Source: Brachypterus glaber (taxonomy: Eukaryota > Arthropoda > Insecta > Coleoptera > Kateretidae). From it: a stretch of 64,000 nt of DNA. Within the stretch, counting starts at the first letter, position 1. Each line of letters opens with the position of its first letter. The translations under genes and the position numbers were made by a program. The notes beneath the pieces are model-generated. The model did not search any database and was not told where the DNA came from. It was given only the letters and a program-made list of their open reading frames with translations. Location: positions 2,790,001 through 2,854,000 of the forward strand of contig OY294047.1 of NCBI GenBank assembly GCA_958510825.1, read 5' to 3'. This document shows, piece by piece, positions 46,501 to 55,391 of this stretch.

Positions 46501-49500
46501 AGGATATTAGCTTTTTCTAAATTAAAACCATTAAAAACGCTATAACCCTATAAAAAAATCGGATTTAAAATCAATCAGTAATTGAAACAATCACAGATTG
46601 AAACAGATAGATTCTAAATACGAAATTGCAGATTAAGCGGAGAATATATCCTTTAATCCGTGTCCGTGGTCTTGAGAAGCCCGGCAGAGCCCCCTATCCA
46701 TTGGAAATCGTATAATGTGTATACAATTTCCTTATAATAATTTACTCTATCAACATCATCTTATATCGATTTTTTTGCTTCGAACGTCGGTGAGAAGCAA
46801 AATAACATGACATTCACGTGAAAGCCACGTTAATATGTGACATGCGATATATTCACAGCGTTGCTAAATATTTGTTATTTAATAACATGGTTGTCACGTC
46901 ACACGTGTTACGTTGCAAATGTGATGTTAAATACATGTTATTTTTCAATATTATGTGATGTTATGATTTAGTTTAAAAATACACCCAAAAGTGATGTTAA
47001 TTTCTTGTAATATAACATCCCTTGCTACCTGGGCAGCAACGCGAAAGCATGCTTATGTTTTTAACGTGTTTGTATGTAGGAATATGTGTTTAGGTGCATG
47101 TCTGTTTCTTTGTTTCCCTCTACATCCTAAACTACTGGGTTGATTTTAGCAACGAACTAAGAACTCTAATATAAAGTATCGCCAACATCTCGGTTTGATT
47201 GTAAACAAATAGTAGGTATATTCAGGCCTGAACAATAACAATTACGAGTAACTGTTATTGTTGCCTCTGTTAGAACAAAGCTGTGCGAGTAAGACAGACA
47301 AATGTATATGTTGGCTACGTTTTTTTCAGTTTTTACAAATGAAATGCCTATTCTAGAGAGAAGAGTTATTAGTTCGTTGGATTTTAGTCACGCGAGTGAC
47401 ACGGGCTAAATAAAATGCCATGTTTCGACAGTATTAATAGTTCTCATCAGGAATTTAACGGAAAATCAAAGAAATAGGTTTTTATTAATAACACAGGACC
47501 CCAAAAAAAAATAAATTTAGTTTTTTATAAATCACTTTTTTCGTGTTTATCCGATATGTTTCTTTAAAATTTTATATAAATAATACAGATACAGCCAAAA
47601 ATTTATATATGTAATACTCCTACATACATAGGCTTTATAAAAAAATATTTATTTATGGTACTAGTGGATAAAGTAAGATATTGCCCATGACAAAATTAAC
47701 CTGCGAGGCGTCAGCCAAGCAGGTTAATTTTCGAGAGGGCAATATCGGTTTACCCATGAGTGCCATAAAGGTTTTATCCAATAAATAGCTTAGGAATTCA
47801 TATTTTTATTAAAAATTTTAATGACATTTAGAAGAAAATAATTTGACAAGTGACAGTAGAGTGGGTAAAATAAATAATTATCCACTCAATAAAGTAAAAG
47901 CCACGCGGGCGTTATTATTGAGTTTATTTATTTAAAATAAAGCTGGTAATTGTCTTATTATCTGTATGTATTGGATAAAACATATTTTTTAACCGACTTC
48001 CAAAAAGGAGGTGGTTATCAATTCGACGTGTGACTTTGTTTTTTTTTATGTTTCTTCCCGCATAACTTTGGAACGAATGAACGGAATTTAATGAAACTTA
48101 AAGAGGGCATTCATGAGGTGGTCCCGTTTCAATTTGACGCTCGGATATTTATTTATTTATTTATTTATTTATTTATTTTACATAAATCCATTTGACAAAA
48201 ATGTATCAGATATGGTCAATATAATATTACATTATTACATAATCGTAATAAAGTCGTTAAAAAAATCATTAAATACACAGTTAAAAGTAAGTCAAAAATA
48301 ATTTTAAACACTTTAAAATTTAGTCCTAAGTTTTATTTAAAAATTTATCCGTTGAATAAAAACAGTTTGTTTTAAATGCCGGGAAGCCAGATAATTAAGA
48401 TAAATCTGATCATTTTAACGCAATTTTACTTAAAAACAGCTTAATTTGGTTCTACTACCAACCAAATTGTTAGAGAAATATCGGATAACTCGGATAAGCT
48501 GGATAACTTGATTAAGGGGTCACTCAAATATTACGGCACACTGAAAATCTTTTAAATGCCGCTAAACTTGATTCTCTGGACCTGTAATATACCAAGAGAA
48601 AATGATAAATTTTGTTATTGTACCATAAGGCGTCATTTGATTATTATTTAACGCTTGAAGTTTAACAAGATTTTCTTTAGTATTTCGTTTAAAATAAGGT
48701 TGGTTGGACATTTTCAGTGTTTCTTATTTGTTCAGGAAACACATTTGTATCCAAGATTCTTTTGTCTCGGGCGTTTTTTGGCGATTTTTGGGAAATTCGA
48801 AACTACCTATACTATTATACTATTCTAGCGCCCCGCGCTGTGAATATTATACCAAGTAAAAAGTTAAAATCCATAATATATTTCTATTAAGGTTTTTACA
48901 CTGAATATTCTCACTACGCCTACGTGATTAGTAGCTTTTTAAACTTTTCGCATTTGTTAAAGCGTTAAAAGGTTAAGCCGGTGATAATGTGATATAATGC
49001 CAATTCAAAGTTGGAAACTAGAGGATATTTTAAGAAGGTTAATCTGGTGCGAGCACGCAAAATAGACAATATTTATGTAATAGATTGCGTGCCTAAATAG
49101 TAAAATACAAAATAAAATAAAAATATATAAAATATCATGTAGGTTGTTCAAGGATAGAAAATGCTTGCATATAGAACCTTATTTATAAAGCTTGTTATCT
49201 TTAAAGGTATTTTTGGATAATACCTTCTTTTTTTAATTTCATTTACGTTGATACATAACTTCTAACGTTTTTACTTTTTAGAACACTGGTAGAAAAATCT
49301 AAAAATAGTACAACCAAACGTTGTTGTAACCTATTTGAGGTATATAATACCATTGTTACGATTATTCTAAAACATTATAACGTTATATTAAATACACTAT
49401 TAAAATTGTAGATTCATATTATTTAATAATACAACAACGTTGTTGTCACTATAATAGTTTTTTGAGGAAGGATGATTAATAAAGATGGCGACAATCAGCT

Positions 49501-52500
49501 GATTCTAATAATTTGTTTTACCAAAATATTGAAAGTATGCATTTTGGGCTAAAATTTGTATGTGTGTAAGTATACCCAACGATAAGCATGCACATGTAAT
49601 TTTAAGTGATATGTGCACATAAATATTTAAAATACAGCTCGTCAAACGTAGAAAGAGACGTGAATTTTTAAATATGGACACGCCTCCCAAACCACGCGAT
49701 TGAATTCACCAGTTGTTAGAGGTACGCGTACCGCCTATCTTTCTTCCTGCGAATACTTTCTCTTTCTTTCTTGTACGCAGTCCGTCACATTTCCACGTCT
49801 CTTCCTAGCAGGCTCTGCTAGCTAGCCGGACGTACGGGTCAGCTGAATTACCTGCGTTTTGAAGCGAGGATCGTGAAGTTTACTTTTTTGTTGCAATATA
49901 TAGTGGTTGGCGCATATACAACTATTTATTGTTGTATACTATAACCTAATTACGTTATTTATGCCCTGGTTTTCTATCAGTGCACCTGCGGAGAAACGAT
50001 TTTAAAATTTATTCATATCACCAATCGATCCGTTTGGGCCATACGTTTCTTACTCAAAGTTTTTGGCTGGGATTATTTTTGATAAAATCAGAGTGGGGCT
50101 AATTAAGTTCAAAACCAGAATATCTAGGTGGGGATTGCGTATAGATAATATAGGGGGTTCCAGAGTTTTTTTTTTGAGGTTAATGGGGTTAAATAGCGTG
50201 AAATTCGGTTTTGTCGCTTTTCGGAAAAAAAAAACAAAAATAAAAAAAAATTGTATCCTCTTTCTCATTCGAGACAGATATTTTTTTGGTAATTTTATTT
50301 CTAATTTTTGTTTTGTTATTTTATTCTTTTTTAAAAATGAGTTTTAGGCCTATAGGTATAAAGTATTTTTGGCAGCAGTTTTTTTAGATTAAATATCGAT
50401 TTGATAGGATGGGTAGGTTATTAATTAATTATTAATATTACTAACACTTATTTTTTTATAATTATTGATTTTAACTACGTCGAAACAGTGTGAATATCAC
50501 CATTTGCAAAATTTCACGTTTATAATAAATGATACAAAATTATTTTTAGACCAGAACAATACCATTTAAAAGTTATACAAAAAGGGGTTTGTTAATCCAA
50601 GCAAAAAATACCTACTAACCTGAAATGTAATAAACTTCTATTCAGTAGGTTTTTTGCATATTGTTTATATTAATTAATTTTGAGATCTTGGAAAGCCTAA
50701 TTAATTATTATAAAAAAAAATTGCGTATTTCTAGACTAGGAAACCGCACATTAGTTTGAGTTTTGACGTATCTTTATGTAAAAAAAATACCAAGAGATTA
50801 ATAAAGATTCTATTGTATTCTATTCTATTCTATTTTATTCTATGCTATTCTGTGTTTTGGTTTTATAGTTATTATCAACTTCTGTAAGGTTTTCTTTCTG
50901 AAACTAGATGAAACGTTGCAAGCACCCTGTCAAAACATCGGCACTATTGTACACTAGAGCCATCTAGTTTGAAAATTTAAAACTAGGTGTTTTGTTTTAT
51001 TTTAAATTCTGTATCTTTAAAACATTATATTCTAGCAAAAAACTGTATATAACATTTTTTATATGGCTTAAAAAGAGCTTTTATTTAAAATATAATTTTT
51101 TAAATCGGGTTATAAATATGTGAGATATGCTAAAAAAACCTTTTACTGCTTTAAACGCCAATATCTCGAAAACAATGCGTTTTAGGAAAACGTTGTTTAT
51201 AACATTTTTTGACCAATTTAAAATTATCTTTTATATAAGTGCTAAATTAACCAAATACAATAATAATTGCCTTAATTATTAACAAAAAACGCTAAAGATA
51301 GGAGTTACCCCCCTTACCCCATCGTTTACCCCCAGCTCTTCGGAATACGATAAGAAACAATATGCAAAAAACCGCAAGTCGATATCTCATGTAGAAATGT
51401 AGTTAGAGAGTTTACACCCAGACAGACGGACGCAATTTTTTTTTTTTACTGATTTCGACTCAGAATGGTCTAAAACGTCGCGAAATGTGAAAAAAACGTG
51501 GTCAAAGATTTTGACTTTTCGGCGAAGATTTCAATACATCGGCACTCTTAGTAGCACTAAGTGCCGATGTAATTGTATTTCTTGCAGCAATCTAAGCTCA
51601 AAGTAAAAATAAAAATCACCCTTTATTCATTTCATTGCTTTACGGAAGGCGGATACTTGATCTAAACTTTTGAGTACTTTGGATCTAAGGCGAATGGCTT
51701 CCATAACTCAATTTTTGAGAGTCTGTCACAAACTAATGTGATTTGCACTGACTTTTCCAAGGCATTTGACAGACTTGCTCTGAGAATACTGCTACATTTT
51801 ACCCTATTGAAAATGACGGGTCTGCGCGGGTATAAATGTTGCATAGACCGGACTTTAGCGGGTGAATTTCATCCGCTCAAGTCCGGTTTATGCACCATTT
51901 ATACCCGCCCAGACCCGTCATTTTCAGCAGGGTAGTGATCTATATAATATCTAGACCTTTAATACATACAGTTCCTATATACAGAATTGGTCGTCTTTTC
52001 CGTTACTGTGTGTAATGACTCATTACTAATGATATATAATGACAAAGCAGTATCTGAAAGTAAATGCAAATAGATAGTTTAAATCCATATAAGTAACAAA
52101 GGCAAGAGCCGATCAGGTAACGCCGAATATTGCAGAATAAACATACATATCTTTTTGGGCAGTGCCCAATGGGCATATCAAATGGTCCATTTGAACTACT
52201 GTAAAATCAATTGCTTCAAAATATTATTAATGTCAAGCAAAATGTCAGAGCAAGGGTTAAATTAAAAAGTCAGTACCTTTTTGGATGGTTTATTTCATAA
52301 AAATTCCTGAGTTATGTCATCACACTCCCATTCAAGCACATCCTGTAACGATTATATTTTAGAACAAGACACTAAGCAAACATGGATGGGATCAATAATG
52401 AACATTGTGTCGTTTTGCAAAAAGGGTCTATTTGGCGAAAATTTATTAAAGGAAGACAAAATCTTATCTATGGACGAAATAAAAAGAAAAAGAAAAAATA

Positions 52501-54540
52501 GTTACATGATCAAACCAAATATCAAATATATCTTAGCTCTAGCTCAAGATGGAACCTATAGAATAGGTCATATTAGGAGCAAACATAAAGATAACTATAT
52601 AATAGAGTTTTACAGCAGCAAGAAAACTTCTTGTATACATCAGAGAGATTTAATCTACAAACATGGGAATTTTTTGGGACATAAGGTATCATTTTGTCAT
52701 AATGGAACTCAAATAAGGGGATTGGTTTATGGTAATAACGCTCCTGTATCTCCTTGCAGATATCCAACCATTTATTACATAAAACGGAGAAGTACCTGGT
52801 ACAGAGTAAATTTTAGGTCTATATTTTTAACTAAAACTCAATTTAATTGTTTAATTTGTAATCGGACTGATGATTAAAATATTTTAAATATTTTATTTTT
52901 TCTCTGTTAACAAAATCTTTTAGAATATCATAGAAATTTTGCTTAATGTTTTCATACTATGGTCTGTTTCATCAAGCAAGAGAGTAAACTAAAAATCGCA
53001 CAGTGAATATTTTCAAAACAGATTCGAATATTGGATGTGCGAATATACTTCGTAGTTTATTTTATAAAACATAACTATATTCTATACACAAACATATACT
53101 ATTCAAACATGTTGTAAAAATATTTACTGTGTGATTTTTAATTTACTCTCTTGCTTGATGAAACGGACCATAGAACATATTAGAATTCCTGTAATATTCA
53201 GTAATGTTTTATTCATAGGGGTATCTATGTTTACCTTCGATTTTTAGTGGATGTTATAGAAGATCCTGAAACCGCAAAAAATATTAGAAAATCATTGAAA
53301 TAGCATTCAAAGAAAATCCTTTTGAGCATCATTTATCTTTTAATTGTTTGAAGAAGGTATTTTTATTAAAATTACAAAATAAATTAATTTCCTTTAGAAC
53401 ATTATAGACTTTTAATCTTATTGAATAAATGAAGGAAGTTCTTTTAGAACACCTAATTTTTAAAAAGTTTTAATAATCTTTATTTTTTTAATTATAGAGA
53501 CATTATGAATAATTTGGAATGAAGTTTTTATTAAAAAATATTTTCTCGACAATGATTTTGAATAAGGTTTTTATATGATTTTTATGTTTAAAAAAAGCGA
53601 TTATGCAAACACACATTTTTGCTTGTATCTTGAGATATAAAAAAAATAACGAAAAAATAAACCCACATAAATCCATTTTCAACAACTTAAGGACACCGGA
53701 AGTGAGGATGTTCCCAGAGCGAATGTTGCCCAAGATGACTGGAGGAGCTAGTTCCTCTAGGCTTAAGCCTCCAGATATCTTGATCCATATTTACCGCATA
53801 AAAAATATTAAAAAAATAATTAAAATAAAAACCATTTTAAAATATTCAATGTTTAGTATTTTCTAGATAAAAAATATTGTTAAAATTAATATGTATGTTT
53901 TTTATAAAAAATTCATTTTCAAAACATAGAAGACATACTAGAAACCTTTTAAAAAATTCTAAACTTCTATAAGAATCAATGATGTTCCTAAAGTATTTTT
54001 CTAACAGGGTTATATGGTATAAATTATATGAACTTTGGTTAGTTTTTTTAACTAATAACTCTTCTCTCTAGAATAGGCATTTCATTCGTAAAAACTGACA
54101 AAAACGTAGCCAACATATACATTCCTCTGTCTTACTCACACAGCTTTGTTCTAACAGAGACAACAATACCAGTTACTGGTAATTGTTATTGTTGAGGCCT
54201 GAATATACCTACTATTTGTTTACAAACAAACCGAGATGTTGGCGATACTTTATATTAACGGTATGCGTATTCTAGAGAGAAGAGTTGTTAGTTCGTTGAT
54301 TCTCACTTACTCTTCAGAATTATCCGCCATCCGTTGTTTTTCCACTAGCTTATAGTAAATTTTCGTTCTCCATATCTCATCACTGGGCAAGACCACGTCG
54401 AAAATCTCGTTGTCCATGTCACCAATGACATCCTCGGTAAGCATGCTTTTCATGAGATCGGGCAGGACCGCAAATACGTTACCATCTCCTAGTGCACTAA
54501 GACTGACCCAGAGCTGGTGATCGTTTGTAGTTTCCCCCAT
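28166..54540 (-). CDS. NSUN7: NSUN7-like RsmB/NOP2/Sun protein, 13 exons, 838 aa, catalytic cysteines lost
   Basis: Exons from the 5' end: 54540-54311, 43113-42851, 41519-41461, 38473-38169, 36262-36073, 35126-34951, 34598-34430, 33626-33489, 32332-32168, 31164-31051, 30996-30889, 30031-29858, 28591-28166. Their lengths sum to 2517 bases, one open frame with matching phases at all 12 junctions. NSUN proteins methylate cytosine C5 in RNA. The C-terminal half follows the NSUN7 order: a WVNTKK block, DKSFCLGP, the motif IV region, the motif VI region, then SLCPNEVQCGTKDGCYLALL. Motif IV has PPN at 451-453 where active enzymes have Pro-Cys, motif VI has THS at 518-520 where they have Thr-Cys-Ser, and the SAM-binding motif I region (375-384) has no glycine-rich DxCAAPGGKT pattern. 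An active enzyme is therefore unlikely; a structural or regulatory role is inferred. The 5' end may include further exons because an acceptor lies just above the first Met. Confidence 0.82.
29155..29542 (+). pseudogene. LINE C-terminal fragment (RNase H end), antisense in NSUN7-like intron 12
   Basis: Reads YWKDQNLRQAK..., then LTGHCPLRYHLKK, and after a one-base slip in an A8 run (29325-29332) MGKSEIDICRLC and ETAEHIFCFC. LTGHCPLRYHL followed by a CxxC...HxxxxC cluster is the typical end of I/R1-type non-LTR retrotransposon polyproteins. Confidence 0.75.
29858..30031 (-). CDS. NSUN7: NSUN7-like exon 12, lysine-rich
   Basis: Acceptor CTTATAG, donor GTGAAA, 58 codons in phase 0. Lys/Arg-rich (SRSIKKVEK, KKARKKL), possibly a nuclear localisation or RNA-contact tail. 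Confidence 0.78.
30655..30885. mobile_element. Small element with TCTAACGTTA repeats next to a splice donor
   Basis: GGTAGAAATTTCCTAG at one end and AAATTTCTACTAGGG at the other; interior repeats TTCTAACGTTA and AACGTACTT. Its edge is within a few bases of the NSUN7-like exon 11 donor (30888). Confidence 0.5.
30889..30996 (-). CDS. NSUN7: NSUN7-like exon 11
   Basis: Acceptor TTTTAG, donor GTATCT, 36 codons. Encodes PQLPSLCPNEVQCG and DGCYLALLQRK, matching the PPVLPLC...NGCFLSIL end of the NSUN7 catalytic-like domain. Confidence 0.84.
31051..31164 (-). CDS. NSUN7: NSUN7-like exon 10
   Basis: Acceptor TTTTAG, phase 0. The frame would hit a stop 54 bases on unless spliced at the weak donor GTTATT after 31051, giving a 54-base intron. 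Encodes an acidic linker. Confidence 0.7.
32168..32332 (-). CDS. NSUN7: NSUN7-like exon 9, motif VI without cysteine
   Basis: Acceptor TTACAG, donor GTAAAT, phase 0. Encodes LVLYETHSELEAENKGMV, aligned with the VVYCTCSVFPEENE block of vertebrate NSUN7; the catalytic Cys is His 519. Confidence 0.87.
32948..33478. mobile_element. Transposon with TACTCCGTCCAGTTATGCAA ends and a nested hairpin
   Basis: Inverted ends of about 27 bp. A second hairpin, GGCCTATCCAAAGACTCGC and complement (33075-33192), is inside; its GAATGCGATGCC...GGCTTGATGTG core recurs at 60205. Confidence 0.58.
33489..33626 (-). CDS. NSUN7: NSUN7-like exon 8
   Basis: Acceptor CATTAG, donor GTAAGT, phase 0 at both ends. Encodes the helix ILEEQRRTLRFAMSRPQ between motifs IV and VI. 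Confidence 0.86.
34430..34598 (-). CDS. NSUN7: NSUN7-like exon 7, motif IV without cysteine
   Basis: Acceptor TTTCAG, donor GTAAGT. Encodes FATPPNSYSAVDDPIDL. The Pro-Cys of motif IV is Pro-Asn here (453). Confidence 0.88.
34951..35126 (-). CDS. NSUN7: NSUN7-like exon 6, degenerate SAM motif I
   Basis: Acceptor TTTTAG; of two possible donors only the second (GTAAAT after 34951) keeps frame with the next exon. DKSFCLGP corresponds to the QDxASxLP block of NSUN enzymes; the SAM loop that follows reads QSHVNSPRST instead of DACAAPGGKT. Confidence 0.87.
36073..36262 (-). CDS. NSUN7: NSUN7-like exon 5
   Basis: Acceptor TTTAAG, donor GTAAAT, phase 2 in and phase 0 out. Encodes KFFVWDKHCPQIIAF and SHKLIVQ, the segment just before the methyltransferase fold. 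Confidence 0.85.
36321..36426. repeat. Hairpin MITE upstream of NSUN7-like exon 5
   Basis: CCAAGGTAGAGAAGAC...TATAGCC and the complement, around a GC-rich core. A fragment of one end is at 34608-34640, beside the exon 7 acceptor. Confidence 0.6.
36612..36862 (+). repeat. Dispersed repeat, copy 1
   Basis: TTAATTGGTAATAATTGTAA to TGGTATGTTCTAAA; about 90% match to 41899-42127. Confidence 0.65.
37006..37060 (+). repeat. AAT microsatellite
   Basis: Imperfect (AAT)n run in NSUN7-like intron 4. Confidence 0.85.
37245..38056. mobile_element. 0.81-kb transposon with an array of GGGTTAACTGG sites
   Basis: Inverted ends TAGGGGAAGTCAGGGTTAAC. At least ten further copies of GGTTAACTGG(T/G)CC, in both orientations, are spread along the element and resemble transposase-binding sites. 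Located in NSUN7-like intron 4. Confidence 0.65.
38169..38473 (-). CDS. NSUN7: NSUN7-like exon 4
   Basis: Acceptor TTTTAG, donor GTGAGT. It encodes SHVWLLLYDLYHRSF, then a helical region RVKIAASISRLRIERNAL and a PVTCWVNTKK block that matches the PLYAWINTCK block of NSUN7 (N-terminal RNA-binding part of NSUN proteins). Confidence 0.85.
39019..39298 (+). mobile_element. tRNA-derived SINE
   Basis: Head has an A-box-like TGGTGTAGTGGA and a B-box-like GAGTTCGATTCTC at tRNA spacing, followed by an unrelated body and a (TGTAA)n tail near 39281-39294. It interrupts a family-1 MITE. Confidence 0.7.
39496..39846. mobile_element. Short hAT-like element rich in GGTAAAAACC
   Basis: Ends read CAAGGGCTGGCAAGG and, on the other strand, CAGGGCTGGCAAAAA. 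The interior is full of copies of GGTAAAAACC or its complement. It interrupts a family-1 MITE and no clean duplication is visible. Confidence 0.45.
40191..40527 (+). mobile_element. MITE family 1, copy 5 (complete)
   Basis: Best-preserved copy: stem 1 arms around GAGGCGTCAGCCAA, stem 2 between TTTTATCCAATA and TATTGGATAAA, and stem 3 at TTGAGTGG/CCACTCAA. Confidence 0.8.
41217..41300 (+). repeat. TCGG/TCGA tandem repeat
   Basis: Alternating GGTCGGTCGATC and TTTTGGTCGATC units. Confidence 0.8.
41461..41519 (-). CDS. NSUN7: NSUN7-like micro-exon 3
   Basis: 59-base exon between TTTTAG and GTGAGT; phases 1 and 0 fit both neighbours. It encodes KNILMQALNDVAFFAIYPM, corresponding to the region before the LYDF block in vertebrate NSUN7. 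Confidence 0.78.
41899..42127 (+). repeat. Dispersed repeat, copy 2
   Basis: Same block as 36612-36862, with small deletions, ending next to a family-1 MITE. Confidence 0.65.
42138..42447 (+). mobile_element. MITE family 1, copy 6
   Basis: Same family with a deletion in stem 1. It directly follows a duplicated block (41899-42127). Confidence 0.75.
42851..43113 (-). CDS. NSUN7: NSUN7-like exon 2
   Basis: Acceptor TTTTAG, donor GTAAGT, phase 2 in and phase 1 out. It encodes a basic stretch KGNRKRKYG and ends in RRVYTLIYDVFR, which leads into the helix continued by the next exon. Confidence 0.75.
43263..43675 (-). mobile_element. Element family 8, copy 1
   Basis: Same as 60401-60812 on the opposite strand. 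Two internal stem-loops, around AATACTGTATTTGT and ATTGTATTTGTTC. Confidence 0.75.
43676..44189. mobile_element. Foldback element between family 8 and the outer arm
   Basis: Arms TGCAGTGGAACTGCGTCGTT and complement; the inverted match continues to the centre at about 43965. Confidence 0.72.
44356..46255. other. AT-rich intron sequence, no gene seen
   Basis: Part of NSUN7-like intron 1. Contains a palindromic ACTATACTATAGTATTACTAG stretch near 44590 and CATCATCATCAT runs near 45421 and 46010, perhaps LINE tails. No coding signal above background. Confidence 0.45.
46256..47033. mobile_element. 0.78-kb element with CCCAGGTAGCAA ends
   Basis: Inverted ends CCCAGGTAGCAA. A block AAAATAACATGAAATTCACG (46266 on) is repeated internally near 46800, with many TAACATG/CATGTTA motifs. 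Confidence 0.62.
47167..47385 (+). repeat. Dispersed repeat, inverted partner at 54055-54262
   Basis: TATCGCCAACATCTCGGTTT through TATTCAGGCCTGAACAATAA to TCTAGAGAGAAGAG; the same blocks occur inverted at 54055-54262. Confidence 0.62.
47648..47978 (+). mobile_element. MITE family 1, copy 7
   Basis: Complete copy within NSUN7-like intron 1. Confidence 0.75.
47993..48130 (+). mobile_element. Fragment of a widespread insect repeat (ACCGACTTCCAAAAAGGAGG)
   Basis: ACCGACTTCCAAAAAGGAGG followed by TTATCAATTCGACGTG and GGAACGAATGAACGG is a form I know from many insect genomes; the class is not clear to me. Confidence 0.45.
48139..48178 (+). repeat. ATTT microsatellite
   Basis: Ten or so TTTA units. 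Confidence 0.9.
48180..49359. other. AT-rich intron sequence, no gene seen
   Basis: Holds only an inverted match to 16880-16980 at 48775-48850. Confidence 0.45.
49360..49640 (+). repeat. Dispersed repeat, inverted partner at 56040-56200
   Basis: TTATAACGTTATATTAAATACACT...and TAAGTATACCCAACGATAAGC match the complement of 56046-56197. This copy has an extra block at about 49440-49510. Confidence 0.52.
49790..49970 (+). repeat. Uninterrupted copy of the repeat that flanks the USP2-like sequence
   Basis: Starts TCCGTCACATTTCCACGTCT, passes through GCTAGCTAGCCGG and GAAGCGAGGATCGTGA straight into GTTGCAATATATAGTGGTTG, and ends near ATCAGTG. Confidence 0.65.
49976..50900. other. AT-rich intron sequence, no gene seen
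   Basis: A 94-codon frame at 50063-50347 has no recognisable content and low complexity. Confidence 0.45.
50805..50850 (+). repeat. TTCTA microsatellite
   Basis: Imperfect TATTC units. Confidence 0.8.
50901..51573 (+). mobile_element. Element family 7, copy in NSUN7-like intron 1
   Basis: Same as 24547-25166 but extends to a palindromic end CATCGGCACT...AGTGCCGATG. Confidence 0.7.
51680..51800 (+). pseudogene. Short LINE reverse transcriptase fragment
   Basis: Plus-strand frame gives IFESLSQTNVICTDFSKAFDR, the A-box region of a LINE reverse transcriptase, cut off by the hairpin element that starts at 51802. Confidence 0.65.
51802..51932. repeat. Hairpin element, copy 2
   Basis: CCCTATTGAAAATGACGGGT to its complement, inserted in a LINE fragment, with TA on both sides. 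Confidence 0.72.
52314..52877 (+). CDS. Unrecognised intact single-exon ORF, 187 aa, antisense in NSUN7-like intron 1
   Basis: Opens at the first Met after an in-frame TGA at 52308-52310 and closes with TAA. The protein is rich in Lys, Tyr and Ile, has no signal peptide or membrane segment, and begins with a Ser/His-rich stretch. A basic run KRKRKNSY follows near residue 61. The rest alternates short beta-like segments, such as YILALAQDGTYRIGHIR and TWYRVNF, and could form small barrels of Tudor or chromo-shadow type; this is only a shape impression. The end has a CLIC cysteine pair. Codon use and amino-acid mix look like a real protein rather than random AT-rich DNA. No AATAAA close after the stop. 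It could be a gene, a retrogene or a transposon accessory ORF. Confidence 0.5.
   Translation: MSSHSHSSTSCNDYILEQDTKQTWMGSIMNIVSFCKKGLFGENLLKEDKILSMDEIKRKRKNSYMIKPNIKYILALAQDGTYRIGHIRSKHKDNYIIEFYSSKKTSCIHQRDLIYKHGNFLGHKVSFCHNGTQIRGLVYGNNAPVSPCRYPTIYYIKRRSTWYRVNFRSIFLTKTQFNCLICNRTDD
52958..53172. mobile_element. MITE family 2, complete 215-bp copy
   Basis: Terminal inverted repeats of about 55 bp beginning TATGGTCTGTTTCATCAAGC. The TA at each end would fit a Tc1/mariner-type MITE. Confidence 0.75.
54055..54262 (-). repeat. Dispersed repeat, inverted partner of 47167-47385
   Basis: Ends about 50 bases beyond the donor of the first seen NSUN7-like exon; the pair lies in one intron in opposite orientation. 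Confidence 0.62.
54311..54540 (-). CDS. NSUN7: NSUN7-like exon 1 (first seen)
   Basis: First in-frame Met at 54540-54538, with an in-frame TAG (54576-54574) above it that also forms a splice acceptor (exon could start at 54573). Donor GTAAGT follows 54311 in phase 2, which matches the one-base start of the exon at 43113 eleven kb away. The acidic segment LPDLMKSMLTEDVIGDMDNE is not in the conserved NSUN core, so linkage rests on phase and strand. Confidence 0.62.
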
Positions 54541-54656
54541 TTCCAGATTTTGATTTTCAATCTGGAGATTACGCTAAAAAAACATTTTGAGTTTAAAATC
54601 ATTGGGATCCAAGTTACAAGGAAATCTTGTCTTTTCAAATTATCTCATATTTATAT

Positions 54657-55391
54657 ACAGCCTGTTCCAGAACTCGCTTACCGAAATTTAAGAGGTGATT
54701 CTACATCCAAAAATATGAAAAAAAGTTTCTATAAAGGTTGGTCCGGAAATGAGCCCTAAGGGAGCTACGGCCCTTCGAAGATGACGTATTGAATGGGGAA
54801 CAAAAAAAAGTACCAATAAAATTTTAATGCTGCAGGGTGGTTCTTCATTTAAAACTGAGCAAAAAAGTATTATACACCAAAACAACTAAATTTAATATTA
54901 AAGGAGTAATAGCCTTTTAAAAAGTAACGTTTTTGGTGGCACAAAATGTTACTTCCTCTTAATTGCATTTTTTTTTTGTTAACGGTTGCTCCTACAGTGT
55001 TACACTATATGATATTTTATATGTATTTTTACTCTAGAAATCAATATTTTTTACAGCAAATCCAAAAAACATACACATAGAAAAGTTTGGGGCAAAAATG
55101 TTTTAAGCCTTATATATTTTGTCCGTCTGGGCACGCCTCTGGATAAATTAAAAAAATAAATTAACATAAACTTATTGACCTTATTAATATTAGTATACAT
55201 GCAAAAGCTCGCCGCTCTAGCTTAAACGGTACCCGAGTTATTAATTAAAAACCTTATTTTTATTACAATTTTAAAGGGCCCTAGATCCCTTAGGGCTCAT
55301 TTCCGGACCAACCTTTATAGGAACTTTTTTTATATTTTTGGATCTAGAATCACCTCTTAAATTTTGGCATGCCAGTTATAGATCACCCTGT
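54657..55391. mobile_element. Transposon family 5, copy 2
   Basis: Nearly base-for-base match to 3853-4586 over the full length, 85 bases upstream of the first seen NSUN7-like exon. Confidence 0.72.

Noticed and set aside
50063..50347. A 94-codon plus-strand frame with a minus-strand shadow
   Set aside because: Low-complexity Lys/Phe runs at the end and no recognisable domain.
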